From positions 1-36,866 of the IMG/VR virus record IMGVR_UViG_3300037333_000202: 36,866 bases of DNA; one strand, given 5' to 3'. This document shows, in pieces, positions 29,821 to 36,727 of this stretch (position 1 is the first letter of the stretch; each line of letters begins with the position of its first letter). This DNA comes from a virus. The notes beneath the pieces are model-generated. The model did not search any database. It had not been told where the DNA came from and saw only the letters and a list, made by a program, of their open reading frames with translations. Position numbers and translations under genes: made by a program.

Positions 29821-29857
29821 CCCCCATAAAATAGGCATCGACTCTAAAACTTAAACC

Positions 29858-29892
29858 AAGTGACTCTCACTTATTTTAAGTGAGAGTCACTT
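29858..29892 (+). terminator. Perfect 16-bp hairpin with T-run
   Basis: AAGTGACTCTCACTTA (29858-29873), loop TTT, TAAGTGAGAGTCACTT (29877-29892), then TTT. It is a likely intrinsic terminator for rightward transcription, insulating the right operon. The stem contains the AAGTGACT word of the decamer array, but out of phase by one base. Confidence 0.75.
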
Positions 29893-29927
29893 TTTAAAAA
29901 TTGGAGAAAATGAAAAAAATTTAAAAA

Positions 29928-29981
29928 ATGGTAATATATTTACTATTTTTAAGTTTAAATAAATGGTAAATATATTACCAT
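29928..29981. promoter_or_regulatory. Right operator module, oL-like inverted copy
   Basis: ATGGTAATATATTTACTAT (29928-29946) and ATGGTAAATATATTACCAT (29963-29981), 35 bp centre to centre, form the reverse-complement arrangement of the module at 27750-27803; the 16-base spacer matches at 15 of 16 positions. The copy also includes the start codons of a 15-codon reading frame (29963-30010, MVNILPLYQQNEKRF) like the Cro-like start MVKILP. It should put the rightward genes under the repressor. Confidence 0.85.
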
Positions 29982-30176
29982 TGTATCAACAGAACGAAAA
30001 AAGGTTTTAAAAAGAGCTTTTGAGTTTTGTAAGATATTTAACATTTCACTCCGTTTTGCAGTCCAAACGGAAGCGTAAGAAAACAGCTCTATGCGTAGGG
30101 TTGTTATTTGTACTACTTTAATGGAGAGCAGTTAGGGTGGTAATTTCAAAAAAGACATTTACAAGAGGAATATTAA
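29982..30176 (+). other. Leader of the rightward operon
   Basis: There is no gene beyond the 15-codon frame. A hairpin CCGTTT (30051-30056)/AAACGG (30065-30070) with an 8-base loop is the main structure seen. The region leads into the small gene at 30177. Confidence 0.5.
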
Positions 30177-30332
30177 ATGAAAAAGATTAACTTAAAAGCA
30201 AAAGGTTTTTTTAACTTTAATGAATTGCGAATAGCAAACAACATTTCGTTCCGATGGTCACATAAAGTCAATCTCGACACGACTTCGGACACCATTGCAA
30301 CTACTCCGAAGTCGTATCGTCCTATAGATTAG
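30177..30332 (+). CDS. Small leader protein of the rightward operon
   Basis: The 51-residue frame MKKINLKAKGFFNFNELRIANNISFRWSHKVNLDTTSDTIATTPKSYRPID has AGAGGA 8 bases before ATG. No family was recognised. Its last third overlaps two of three mutually complementary segments (30280-30344), so translating ribosomes would affect which hairpin forms, as in an attenuator. It may be a regulatory leader peptide or a small functional protein. Confidence 0.6.
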   Translation: MKKINLKAKGFFNFNELRIANNISFRWSHKVNLDTTSDTIATTPKSYRPID

Positions 30333-30386
30333 GTCGACTTCGGAAACCCTTTGTAAAGTAGATAAAAAATCTATTTTACAAAGGGT
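30280..30386 (+). promoter_or_regulatory. Attenuator-like alternative hairpins
   Basis: CGACTTCGGA (30280-30289), TCCGAAGTCG (30305-30314) and CGACTTCGGA (30335-30344): segment 2 can pair with 1 or with 3, not both. Next comes an 18-bp stem, ACCCTTTGTAAAGTAGAT (30346-30363) with ATCTATTTTACAAAGGGT (30369-30386), one G-U pair and a 5-A loop. It ends 34 bases before the gene at 30421. There is no U-run, so control of translation or processing fits better than intrinsic termination. Confidence 0.65.
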
Positions 30387-30420
30387 GTAAAAACCCTAAA
30401 AAATTACAAGGAGTCCAGAA

Positions 30421-31005
30421 ATGGCAAACGAAAACAAAGACAGAAACAATAGTAGCAATACTACTAAAGAGGTATTAACTACATCGGCAAAGAAAAAGCT
30501 TGTAAAAGCAATTTGTCAAGAGTATCATTCAAAGCTAGATGCAAAAGCACCCAGAGTTAAAAGAGACTTGAACTATTCACAAATTAAAGACGTAATGTTC
30601 CTTAATGATGCAACAAAGGAAATCTTTAAGAAGCTTGCTTTTGATGAAAAGATTGACCCGAGAGATTCTCTTGAAAAATGGAGACCAGAAGTTATTGCAG
30701 AGTTTAAAGGTCATTTCAAATTTGATGCAAGTGAGGAAGATGTTGAAGACATTCAAATAGAGCTTGGTGCTGGTTATGAAAAATGGTTCAAAGAGAACTT
30801 TCCAGAAAGTAAGAAAAAAGTAAGCCCTGCAAACATTAGAGTAAGTGATTTTCTAACATATATGGGAACCATTAAAAAAGATTCTCCTTTACCGAATCTC
30901 GTTAAAGATGGTGTGGTTGACCTTACTGGATGGAAGCTAAAGGACCTTAAGATGGAGGCTTTAAATAATTGTAGAACATTTTTGGGAGAACAAAAAACAG
31001 CCTAG
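30421..31005 (+). CDS. Unknown soluble protein, first of a three-gene set
   Basis: The 194-residue charged protein has no recognised domain. Its parts are a disordered start (MANENKDRNNSSNTTKE), helical KKKLVKAICQEYHSKLDAKAPRVKRDLNYSQI, and WRPEVIAEFKGHFKFDASEEDVEDIQIELGAGYEKWFKENF. AAGGAG precedes ATG 30421. It is followed after 10 bases by the membrane protein gene with AGGAGG. Repressor-controlled position suggests expression in the lytic cycle. A cytosolic partner of the membrane proteins is a guess. Confidence 0.85.
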   Translation: MANENKDRNNSSNTTKEVLTTSAKKKLVKAICQEYHSKLDAKAPRVKRDLNYSQIKDVMFLNDATKEIFKKLAFDEKIDPRDSLEKWRPEVIAEFKGHFKFDASEEDVEDIQIELGAGYEKWFKENFPESKKKVSPANIRVSDFLTYMGTIKKDSPLPNLVKDGVVDLTGWKLKDLKMEALNNCRTFLGEQKTA

Positions 31006-31015
31006 GAGGTAAGTG

Positions 31016-32428
31016 ATGAAAGATGAAAGTCAAAACTCCACGCTTGAAGATGTAAACCTAAGAGTCGAAGAGGGTCTAAAAGAGATAGAGGATTTAATCC
31101 CTGAAGACCCTATATCGGCTGCAACAGGTGCAAAAATAGGTTCTGAGGAGCATACCCAACAAGGGGAGCTTCTCAGCAAAGTAAAAGCAACAAACTCAAC
31201 AAAAAGAGTCAACCGTATATTAACCATTTTAACGTGGGTTGGCTATGTTGGATTATTTATCTCAACCATCGTAAAGTTTACAGGTATTGTATATGACATA
31301 AACTTTCATGTTCCTTTTCTCTCTAAAGTTATTGGCGTAAGTGGTCTTTATAGCTTAGGCTTGTTTATAACTATTATCGTTACTGTAATGACACACGTTA
31401 CATCTGACGGATTAGTAAATAACAAGTGGAAAGCGATTAGTAGACTAATACTCGTTTGGATAGCCATGCTTGGTATATCTGCTTCTTTCTACTTTGATTA
31501 TAGAGCTATAACAAATTATACTACCATGGTAGTTGAGGAGATAAAGCTCGACAAAATAAAAGATGGTACAGATGTTGATGGTGTTGCTGTTAAAACAGTT
31601 GAAGATGGCGTTGCTTTACTAAAAAACTCTATAGAGATGTACACAAAACAGATAAATGCTGGGCAATCTAGGCTTTATGATATCGCTGAGCAAAAAAATG
31701 CGATAAACGAATCTATAGATAGAGTTAAAAAGCAAAAAGAAAAGATAAAGAGTAACAAAACCATTAGAAAGTTAAATCAAAATATCTACACTTCTAGAAA
31801 GCAACTTGAGACTCTAATCGAAGAAGAAAGAGAGATAAATGCGAAACAAAAAGAGCTTATGAGTTCCATTGAGTCAATACAAAACAAAATAGAAGAAAAA
31901 TCAAAAGAGAAGAGTTCTATATTAAATGATGTTGACAGTAAAATGAAAGATAATCAACATGATAGACTTATCTTCTTATTTGTCCTGGTGATATTTATTG
32001 AGGTCACTTCATTCGGTGGTCTTTTGGCTGACTTTTTAGGCAATAAAAATCTTGAAGCTGACTTGAAAGCAAAAATAGACCAGCTAAACAATAATACAAA
32101 TGCTATGGATGTTATTCGAGGTCATTTAAATGCTTCTGAAGTACAACAAGCAAGGAACTTTGATAGAGAACTTACAATGAGGGCTTCCATCTCAGAGGTT
32201 CATGCGTTATCTTCTATCGCAAATATGCATCGACAAGCTGAAAATGTAAAGAGTCTTACTCAAGCAACCCATCGGATTGGAGAAGCAACACAAGAAGTAA
32301 CCAAGATGGCAGTTGAAGGAATTTCTTCTAGCATACAAGCAAACCTCGCAAACAAGCGAGTTAAAGCCCTACAAGAACTGATTGATAATGGAATAGTAAA
32401 CAATGAGATAGAGCTTAAAAATGAATAG
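31016..32428 (+). CDS. Four-helix membrane protein with long coiled coil
   Basis: The protein is 470 residues from ATG 31016, 6 bases after AGGAGG; GTG at 31013 is too close. Membrane helices lie at about 66-90 (ILTILTWVGYVGLFISTIVKF), 103-125 (VIGVSGLYSLGLFITIIVTVM), 140-160 (LILVWIAMLGISASFYF) and 322-345 (LIFLFVLVIFIEVTSFGGLLADFL). Between helix 3 and 4 is a coiled coil of about 100 residues (QINAGQSRLYDIAEQKNAINES...EEEREINAKQKELMSSIESIQNKIEEKSKEK). The C-terminal 110 residues are soluble and helical. No family was recognised. Confidence 0.88.
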   Translation: MKDESQNSTLEDVNLRVEEGLKEIEDLIPEDPISAATGAKIGSEEHTQQGELLSKVKATNSTKRVNRILTILTWVGYVGLFISTIVKFTGIVYDINFHVPFLSKVIGVSGLYSLGLFITIIVTVMTHVTSDGLVNNKWKAISRLILVWIAMLGISASFYFDYRAITNYTTMVVEEIKLDKIKDGTDVDGVAVKTVEDGVALLKNSIEMYTKQINAGQSRLYDIAEQKNAINESIDRVKKQKEKIKSNKTIRKLNQNIYTSRKQLETLIEEEREINAKQKELMSSIESIQNKIEEKSKEKSSILNDVDSKMKDNQHDRLIFLFVLVIFIEVTSFGGLLADFLGNKNLEADLKAKIDQLNNNTNAMDVIRGHLNASEVQQARNFDRELTMRASISEVHALSSIANMHRQAENVKSLTQATHRIGEATQEVTKMAVEGISSSIQANLANKRVKALQELIDNGIVNNEIELKNE

Positions 32429-33098
32429 TCAACAACCTATCCCACTACTTATTTATACAAATCTTCAGCAAGACCCATCTACTATTTTTAAAGATGGACA
32501 GGTGAATTTAAAGAGCTACAATCTAACTCACAATGGATACTCTATTGAAATAGCTGATAGTAATTCTGTAAGTAAATTAATAACTGACATGAGTAACTAT
32601 TACATGAAAGAACTTGATGTTCTAGAAAAAGAGTCCATAAAGATAATCTCTTCATTGCAAAGGCAACTTCAAAATGAAAAGAGCAAATATGAAACACTTA
32701 GTAAAAACTTAGAAAAGGAGCATGAACAAAAATTAGCACAATACCAAAAGGCAATCGAAGAGAATGCAAAGTATAAAGAATGGTATGGAACCCTAGTGTC
32801 TCCCATACTTATTATAAAAGAACTATGGAACGAAGGAACCAAAAAAGAACTAGATCTCCTTGTTCCTCCTAGTTCATGGAAAACTGGAAAAGGACTAGGT
32901 GGAGAAGCAGGAACAACAGCAAAAAGATATTGGCTATCCATGTTTATGGAGTGGAAAATGATAAAGCAGTGGGGAAGAGGTAAATATATGGCAAATATGG
33001 GCATGTATGAAGCCTTGGAACTTTTAAATAAGATGATGAAAAAGCAGGGTCTTATCCCTGATGAGAAGGGATTAGAGAATGAAAAAAGGTCTAGCTAA
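32421..33098 (+). CDS. Unknown coiled-coil protein, third of the set
   Basis: The 225-residue protein overlaps the membrane gene by 8 bases. The N-terminal 60 residues look like a beta-containing domain (IPLLIYTNLQQDPSTIFKDGQVNLKSYNLTHNGYSIEIADSNSV). A coiled coil follows (70-115, EKESIKIISSLQRQLQNEKSKYETLSKNLEKEHEQKLAQYQKAIEEN). The end has KTGKGLGGEAGTTAKRYWLSMFMEWKMIKQWGRGKYMANMG, glycine- and tryptophan-rich. No family was recognised. Overlap implies fixed stoichiometry with the membrane protein. Confidence 0.85.
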   Translation: MNSQQPIPLLIYTNLQQDPSTIFKDGQVNLKSYNLTHNGYSIEIADSNSVSKLITDMSNYYMKELDVLEKESIKIISSLQRQLQNEKSKYETLSKNLEKEHEQKLAQYQKAIEENAKYKEWYGTLVSPILIIKELWNEGTKKELDLLVPPSSWKTGKGLGGEAGTTAKRYWLSMFMEWKMIKQWGRGKYMANMGMYEALELLNKMMKKQGLIPDEKGLENEKRSS

Positions 33099-33189
33099 AC
33101 TCTTAGTTACTATAACAATTCTATCTTCTACTGTAGCTATCGCATGGTGGGTGGTTTTAGAGTTTGTAGTCTATGGAAGTTTGCATTAA
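33079..33189 (+). CDS. Tiny single-span membrane protein
   Basis: The 36 residues MKKGLAKLLVTITILSSTVAIAWWVVLEFVVYGSLH form one hydrophobic helix after a basic start. It overlaps the previous gene by 20 bases; GGGATTAGAG lies before ATG. Confidence 0.6.
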   Translation: MKKGLAKLLVTITILSSTVAIAWWVVLEFVVYGSLH

Positions 33190-33217
33190 GCAATAAATTT
33201 GGAAAGGAGGTGCAGTT

Positions 33218-33316
33218 ATGCAGTTAATCGGATTTATAGACGACAATACAATATGTGGTCTATCTGAAGATGAAGAACGAGAAATAACTGAAGAGTTAGA
33301 GGAAATTTTTAAATAG
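33218..33316 (+). CDS. Tiny acidic protein
   Basis: The 32 residues MQLIGFIDDNTICGLSEDEEREITEELEEIFK follow a very strong AAAGGAGG site 7 bases upstream. There are nine Glu and four Asp. The ribosome site is the main evidence that it is real. Confidence 0.6.
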   Translation: MQLIGFIDDNTICGLSEDEEREITEELEEIFK

Positions 33317-33321
33317 ACAAA

Positions 33322-33356
33322 ACAAAGAGGTCAAACTTCGACCTTTACCTCTTTGT
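33322..33356 (+). terminator. Hairpin closing the first part of the right operon
   Basis: ACAAAGAGGT (33322-33331) and ACCTCTTTGT (33347-33356) are perfect 10-bp arms with an inner GGTC/GACC alternative. It lies right after the 32-residue gene. Only GTT follows, so termination is uncertain. Confidence 0.6.
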
Positions 33357-33435
33357 GTTAATAGCTCGTGATATAAAAGCATTCTGCAATTATATCGCAA
33401 ACAGATAAAAACAAAATATATATTGGAGAATCACA

Positions 33436-33669
33436 ATGAATACATTTAGAAAAATAGCAACATTGCTAGTAATAGGATTAGTTGTTGTAGTAAGTTTGAC
33501 AGCAAAATTAACAGCAGAAACAAAAGAATGGGGAGTTTCAAAGAGTTTTATCTCTATGGGCTTCGAGATAGATAAAAAATGTGGAAACTATTATACCAGT
33601 AGCCCTGACAAATATGAAGTCTGTAGACAAAGAATTGAAAAGAAGTATAACTTTGGAGGGAAAAAATAA
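33436..33669 (+). CDS. Small exported protein
   Basis: The 77-residue protein has a signal peptide-like start (MNTFRKIATLLVIGLVVVVSLTAKLTA) and a mature part with two Cys (KKCGNYY...YEVCRQRIEKKYNFGGKK) that may form a disulfide. GGAG precedes ATG. It shares one base with the next gene. Function is unknown. Confidence 0.75.
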   Translation: MNTFRKIATLLVIGLVVVVSLTAKLTAETKEWGVSKSFISMGFEIDKKCGNYYTSSPDKYEVCRQRIEKKYNFGGKK

Positions 33670-33947
33670 TGAAAAGAATAATTTTATTGTTTGTCCTATT
33701 AGCAACTCTACTTTCAGCAGATACAGACTTGTCTCCTTTAGAGATGAGCTGTAAGAAACTCTATGTCTTATCCGACTCAGAATCGAATGCAGAAGTATTT
33801 AGAAATGAACTTTATGCAAGATGTGATATAGAAACTATTACTAAACTAGATACTCTTAGAAAAGCATATAAAGATGCGACAACAAATGAAAAACGGGAGC
33901 TTGTTAAGAAAATGATTGAGCTTGAAGACCAACTGGAGGTGAAATAA
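33669..33947 (+). CDS. Small exported helical protein
   Basis: The 92-residue protein has signal MKRIILLFVLLATLLSADT, then a helical mature part with two Cys (EMSCKKLYVLSDSES...LYARCDIETITKL) and a coiled end. Like its upstream neighbour it is exported with a Cys pair, so the two may be partners. TAATG-type overlaps join 33436, 33669 and 33947 into one translational chain. Confidence 0.75.
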   Translation: MKRIILLFVLLATLLSADTDLSPLEMSCKKLYVLSDSESNAEVFRNELYARCDIETITKLDTLRKAYKDATTNEKRELVKKMIELEDQLEVK

Positions 33948-34072
33948 TGAAAAAGTTTTTCTACTGGGCAACCCTAACTATTATATCTGTAAGTATTGTT
34001 TCTTTTTTAACAGGGACAACTCCAAGCACACTTATTTTAAACGTAGTTAAGGAGCATAAAAATGTCTATTAA
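33947..34072 (+). CDS. Tiny membrane protein
   Basis: The 41 residues MKKFFYWATLTIISVSIVSFLTGTTPSTLILNVVKEHKNVY have one membrane helix. The ATG overlaps the previous stop (TAATG) and GGAGG lies 8 bases upstream. Confidence 0.65.
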   Translation: MKKFFYWATLTIISVSIVSFLTGTTPSTLILNVVKEHKNVY

Positions 34073-34142
34073 ATTTCTAGTAATACTGCTTAGTGCAGCA
34101 GCTTTAGAATTTGCAGGGTGCTTCCTTGTAGCATGTTCTTAA
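34062..34142 (+). CDS. Tiny hydrophobic peptide, possible lipoprotein
   Basis: The 26 residues MSIKFLVILLSAAALEFAGCFLVACS are hydrophobic, with two Cys. AAGGAG 8 bases before ATG is strong. LEFAGC is close to a lipobox. It overlaps the previous gene and ends 9 bases before a terminator. Confidence 0.55.
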   Translation: MSIKFLVILLSAAALEFAGCFLVACS

Positions 34143-34151
34143 GTTTTAATA

Positions 34152-34174
34152 AAGCCCACTTTTAAAGTGGGCTT
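34152..34174 (+). terminator. Intrinsic-type terminator
   Basis: AAGCCCACTT (34152-34161), loop TTA, AAGTGGGCTT (34165-34174), then GTTTAAAATTT. The perfect GC-centred 10-bp stem ends the exported-protein operon. Confidence 0.8.
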
Positions 34175-34201
34175 GTTTAAAATTTAATTTTAGGAGAAAA
34201 A

Positions 34202-34336
34202 ATGAAATACAGAGTTATATTTAACAATGACCAGAACAATTATGAAGAGTTTACAGATCTTAATGCTGCAAGAAAGTTTGCAGAGATTTATTTATCAGCT
34301 AGGATAGTAGAAGTGAAAGGATTAGAAGATGAGTAA
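34202..34336 (+). CDS. Small unknown protein
   Basis: The 44 residues MKYRVIFNNDQNNYEEFTDLNAARKFAEIYLSARIVEVKGLEDE have a strand-helix-strand pattern. AGGAG precedes ATG 34202. It overlaps the next gene by 8 bases. Confidence 0.65.
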   Translation: MKYRVIFNNDQNNYEEFTDLNAARKFAEIYLSARIVEVKGLEDE

Positions 34337-34688
34337 AGAAAAAAGCAATAGTTTCCGTGTTAAAAACATAGAATTTACAAAAACAAAATATAAAAATGCA
34401 ATTCAGATGTTTAAAGTATTTGAAGATAGAGGGGTAAGAGATATTAATATTAGCCGATTTGGAAAAGAGATAACAAAAAAAACAAATGAAGAAAAAATAC
34501 TCTTTTTCCTTGCTGATATACTGAATGAGTTTTTCATAGAATCATTCAGTAATGATTTTTTGCTTGGGAAGATAAATGGGATTGAGAAAATTTATATCTA
34601 TTCAGATTTTACGGGAAATTATAACCTCCCATATATATTTGCTGAATTAGAGGAAATAGTTAAAAATAGAATCGTACATAAGGAATAA
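34329..34688 (+). CDS. Unknown soluble protein
   Basis: The 119-residue charged protein (FRVKNIEFTKTKYKNAIQMFKVFEDRGVRDINISRFGKEITKKTNEEKILFFLADILNEFFIES...) was not recognised. It overlaps both neighbours (8 bases upstream; TAATG downstream) and lies in the operon leading to the excisionase-like gene and integrase. Confidence 0.78.
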   Translation: MSKEKSNSFRVKNIEFTKTKYKNAIQMFKVFEDRGVRDINISRFGKEITKKTNEEKILFFLADILNEFFIESFSNDFLLGKINGIEKIYIYSDFTGNYNLPYIFAELEEIVKNRIVHKE

Positions 34689-35020
34689 TGATGTCAATAA
34701 ATTCAAAGGTAATAGAAGTAGTAGACACAGCTCTCTTTAAAGAGCAGCTACAAAGGGCAGATGTAGTTTTGCCTTTTGTAACTAAAATTTTAACCAACAA
34801 AAAGAATATCGCAAACTTTTTAGGCGTCCATCCAAATACCATAAGCAATTATATTAAAAACGGTACGTTTAAAGAGGGGGTTCACTATACATACTTACCG
34901 AAGGGAAAGTTAACATTTATTCCTCTTGAGATAATTGATTTTAAAATCAACAAACCAAAAATACAAGTTAAAAAAGAGTATGTGCCTTGTGAAGAGGCGA
35001 AGGAGCTTTTAGGATGCTAA
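34688..35020 (+). CDS. HTH protein, putative excisionase
   Basis: The 110-residue protein (109 from the second ATG at 34691) has NKKNIANFLGVHPNTISNYIKNGTFKEGVHYTYLPKGKLTFIPLEIIDFKI (37-87), a MerR/AlpA-like winged helix typical of recombination directionality factors and small regulators. A later VKKEYVPCEEAKELLGC tail overlaps the next gene. Its position two genes before the right-end integrase supports an excisionase role; this is inference. Confidence 0.72.
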   Translation: MMSINSKVIEVVDTALFKEQLQRADVVLPFVTKILTNKKNIANFLGVHPNTISNYIKNGTFKEGVHYTYLPKGKLTFIPLEIIDFKINKPKIQVKKEYVPCEEAKELLGC

Positions 35021-35262
35021 CAATAATATATCCAGCATCTCTTGCTGGAAGACAAAGGAGTGGAGTTGATCATGGAACAATAGTTCATGCTAAGTCAGAC
35101 AAGTTAAATTTTTCTAGTGCCGTATGTGGAGTTTCTCCATCTGGAAAGAGTAATGGATGGGAAGGTTCCCATGAACCTATAACTTGTCATAAGTGCTTAG
35201 CAAAACTCAAGAACTTTAAATATAAAATTGAGTTTGATGACTCTATGGACGTAAATTTTTAA
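35014..35262 (+). CDS. Small unknown protein with Cys pairs
   Basis: The 82-residue protein has a central VCGVSPSGKSNGWEGSHEPITCHKCLAKLKNF segment with Cys-His and CxxC elements that could bind zinc. No family was recognised. The start overlaps the HTH gene by 7 bases. Confidence 0.7.
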   Translation: MLTIIYPASLAGRQRSGVDHGTIVHAKSDKLNFSSAVCGVSPSGKSNGWEGSHEPITCHKCLAKLKNFKYKIEFDDSMDVNF

Positions 35263-35287
35263 AACTTTAATAGAGGGCATTTTAAAA

Positions 35288-36463
35288 ATGCCTTTGGTTA
35301 AAGCTTTAAAAGGGAAAAGCATTATGAAAAATAAACCAATATATTATGAAAATGGTGGAATAAAATTTACTATATATATTCAAAACAATAGATATTATTT
35401 AGACTTCTATAAGACAGACGGCACACGCATAAGAAAATCTACTAAAAAAATAGCAACAAAAGAAAACTTACGTTACATCAAGATGCAACTTATACCCGAC
35501 ATACTCATTCTGATGGGAGAAGAACCCACCACAAATTCAGAGAAAAAAGAGTACACGGTTGAGGAGTGGGCATTAATCCATTTCGATTTACAAGAAGGTA
35601 AAAATAGACCTCAAACTATTAAAAGAAAAAAGCAACATTTCTATAAACATATTTACCCAATCTTTGGCAAACGCCTTGTTAGCTCCATTGGTTACTTGGA
35701 TCTACAGCAATGGCAAACAGATATCTTAAAAAAAAACTATAAAATAGAGACCATTAGCACTTATAGAGCTGTATTCTTCGGCATTTTAGAACATGCAGTT
35801 AAAGCAGATATTATTCATAAAAACTATTTTATCTCTGTACCAAGCCCAAAAACATTTACTAATTTACCAAAAGAGCAGCAAAGAGAAAAACTAAATCCTT
35901 TCACAAATAAAGAGATAGAGCTTATGCTCAGTAATGCAGATGGCTATATGCACAACTTTATTAAATTAATGCTCTCTACTGGCATTCGACCAGGAGAGCT
36001 TATTGCACTTGAGTGGGAAAATATTGACTTCAAAAGAAGAGTCATAAAAATAACAAGCACTAGAAACCGAGCCATAGAAAACGACCCAAAAACAAAAAGC
36101 TCCAGCAGAGAAGTAGATATGCTACTAAATGCTAAAGAAGCTCTTGAGTCTCAGCTTGAGCTAACGAGAGAGGAGGAGAAGATTTTTATGAGTATGTTCC
36201 ATAAACCTTTTTATTCGCATGATATTATCGCCAAGCTCTTCAAAGAGCTACTTATTAAAATAGGAATAGAGCCAAGACCTCTTTATAATCTAAGGCATAC
36301 ATTCGCATCACAAGCAATTACCAAAGGGGTAAACATCTTGTGGGTAAGTCGAATGCTGGGACACAAAGATATAAGCGTCACGCTACAAGTCTACACTAAG
36401 TTTATTGTCGAAGACGATGAGCAAAGACTAAAAAATATAGAGAAACTCGATAAGATTTTATAA
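35288..36463 (+). CDS. int: Phage integrase (tyrosine recombinase) at attR
   Basis: The 391-residue protein has an Arm-binding-like N-terminus (ITFYIQNNRYYLDFYKTDGTRIRKST-type strands, 25-52), a core-binding domain (88-185) and a catalytic domain with Arg234 (STGIRPGEL), Lys270, Arg336-His337 (YNLRHTFASQ), His359 (MLGHKD) and Tyr369 (QVYTKF). The first His of HxxR is Tyr333, a variant seen in some integrases. It lies 277 bases from the attR core, so it is the natural enzyme for this insertion. ATG 35324 (MKNKPIYYENG) is a possible alternative start. Confidence 0.93.
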   Translation: MPLVKALKGKSIMKNKPIYYENGGIKFTIYIQNNRYYLDFYKTDGTRIRKSTKKIATKENLRYIKMQLIPDILILMGEEPTTNSEKKEYTVEEWALIHFDLQEGKNRPQTIKRKKQHFYKHIYPIFGKRLVSSIGYLDLQQWQTDILKKNYKIETISTYRAVFFGILEHAVKADIIHKNYFISVPSPKTFTNLPKEQQREKLNPFTNKEIELMLSNADGYMHNFIKLMLSTGIRPGELIALEWENIDFKRRVIKITSTRNRAIENDPKTKSSSREVDMLLNAKEALESQLELTREEEKIFMSMFHKPFYSHDIIAKLFKELLIKIGIEPRPLYNLRHTFASQAITKGVNILWVSRMLGHKDISVTLQVYTKFIVEDDEQRLKNIEKLDKIL

Positions 36464-36476
36464 AAAGGAATAACCA

Positions 36477-36665
36477 ATGATACTAGAGATAGATAACGAC
36501 ATATTAATAAAAGAAGATATAATACCAGAACTTTTTTACCTATTTTTCGAGGAAGAAAAAGAGTGTCTTGAGAGTAAGTTTTTCTCTCAAGATATTAATG
36601 AAAATTTTACACACTTTTGCATAAAAGAATGGAAGGAGTTCGACCATGCGTTTTTTAAAAAATAG
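36477..36665 (+). CDS. Small acidic protein between integrase and attR
   Basis: The 62-residue acidic protein (MILEIDNDILIKEDIIPELFYLFFEEEKECLESKFF...) has AAAGGA 8 bases before ATG and follows the integrase by 13 bases. It was not recognised. Its stop lies in the first arm-type repeat. Confidence 0.68.
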   Translation: MILEIDNDILIKEDIIPELFYLFFEEEKECLESKFFSQDINENFTHFCIKEWKEFDHAFFKK

Positions 36666-36681
36666 ACAAGAAAATAGACAA
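36662..36681. promoter_or_regulatory. Putative integrase arm-type sites, right arm
   Basis: ATAGACAA at 36662-36669 and 36674-36681 copies the pair at 213-232 with the same 12-bp spacing and orientation. A partial hairpin ATAGG...CCTAT (36692-36711) follows. Confidence 0.6.
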
Positions 36682-36727
36682 TTTTTAACAAATAGGTTTT
36701 CAAAAGCCTATTTTATAGGGGTTTGTT

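Noticed and set aside
29584-29838. An 84-codon open frame on the minus strand through the decamer array
   Set aside because: It is open only because the AT-rich array lacks stops in that frame; it has no ribosome site and a 10-residue periodicity forced by the 10-bp repeat. The DNA periodicity is the signal.
33310-33320. ATAGACAA at 33313 as another arm-type site
   Set aside because: It is a single copy over a stop codon, far from either core and without the 12-bp partner.
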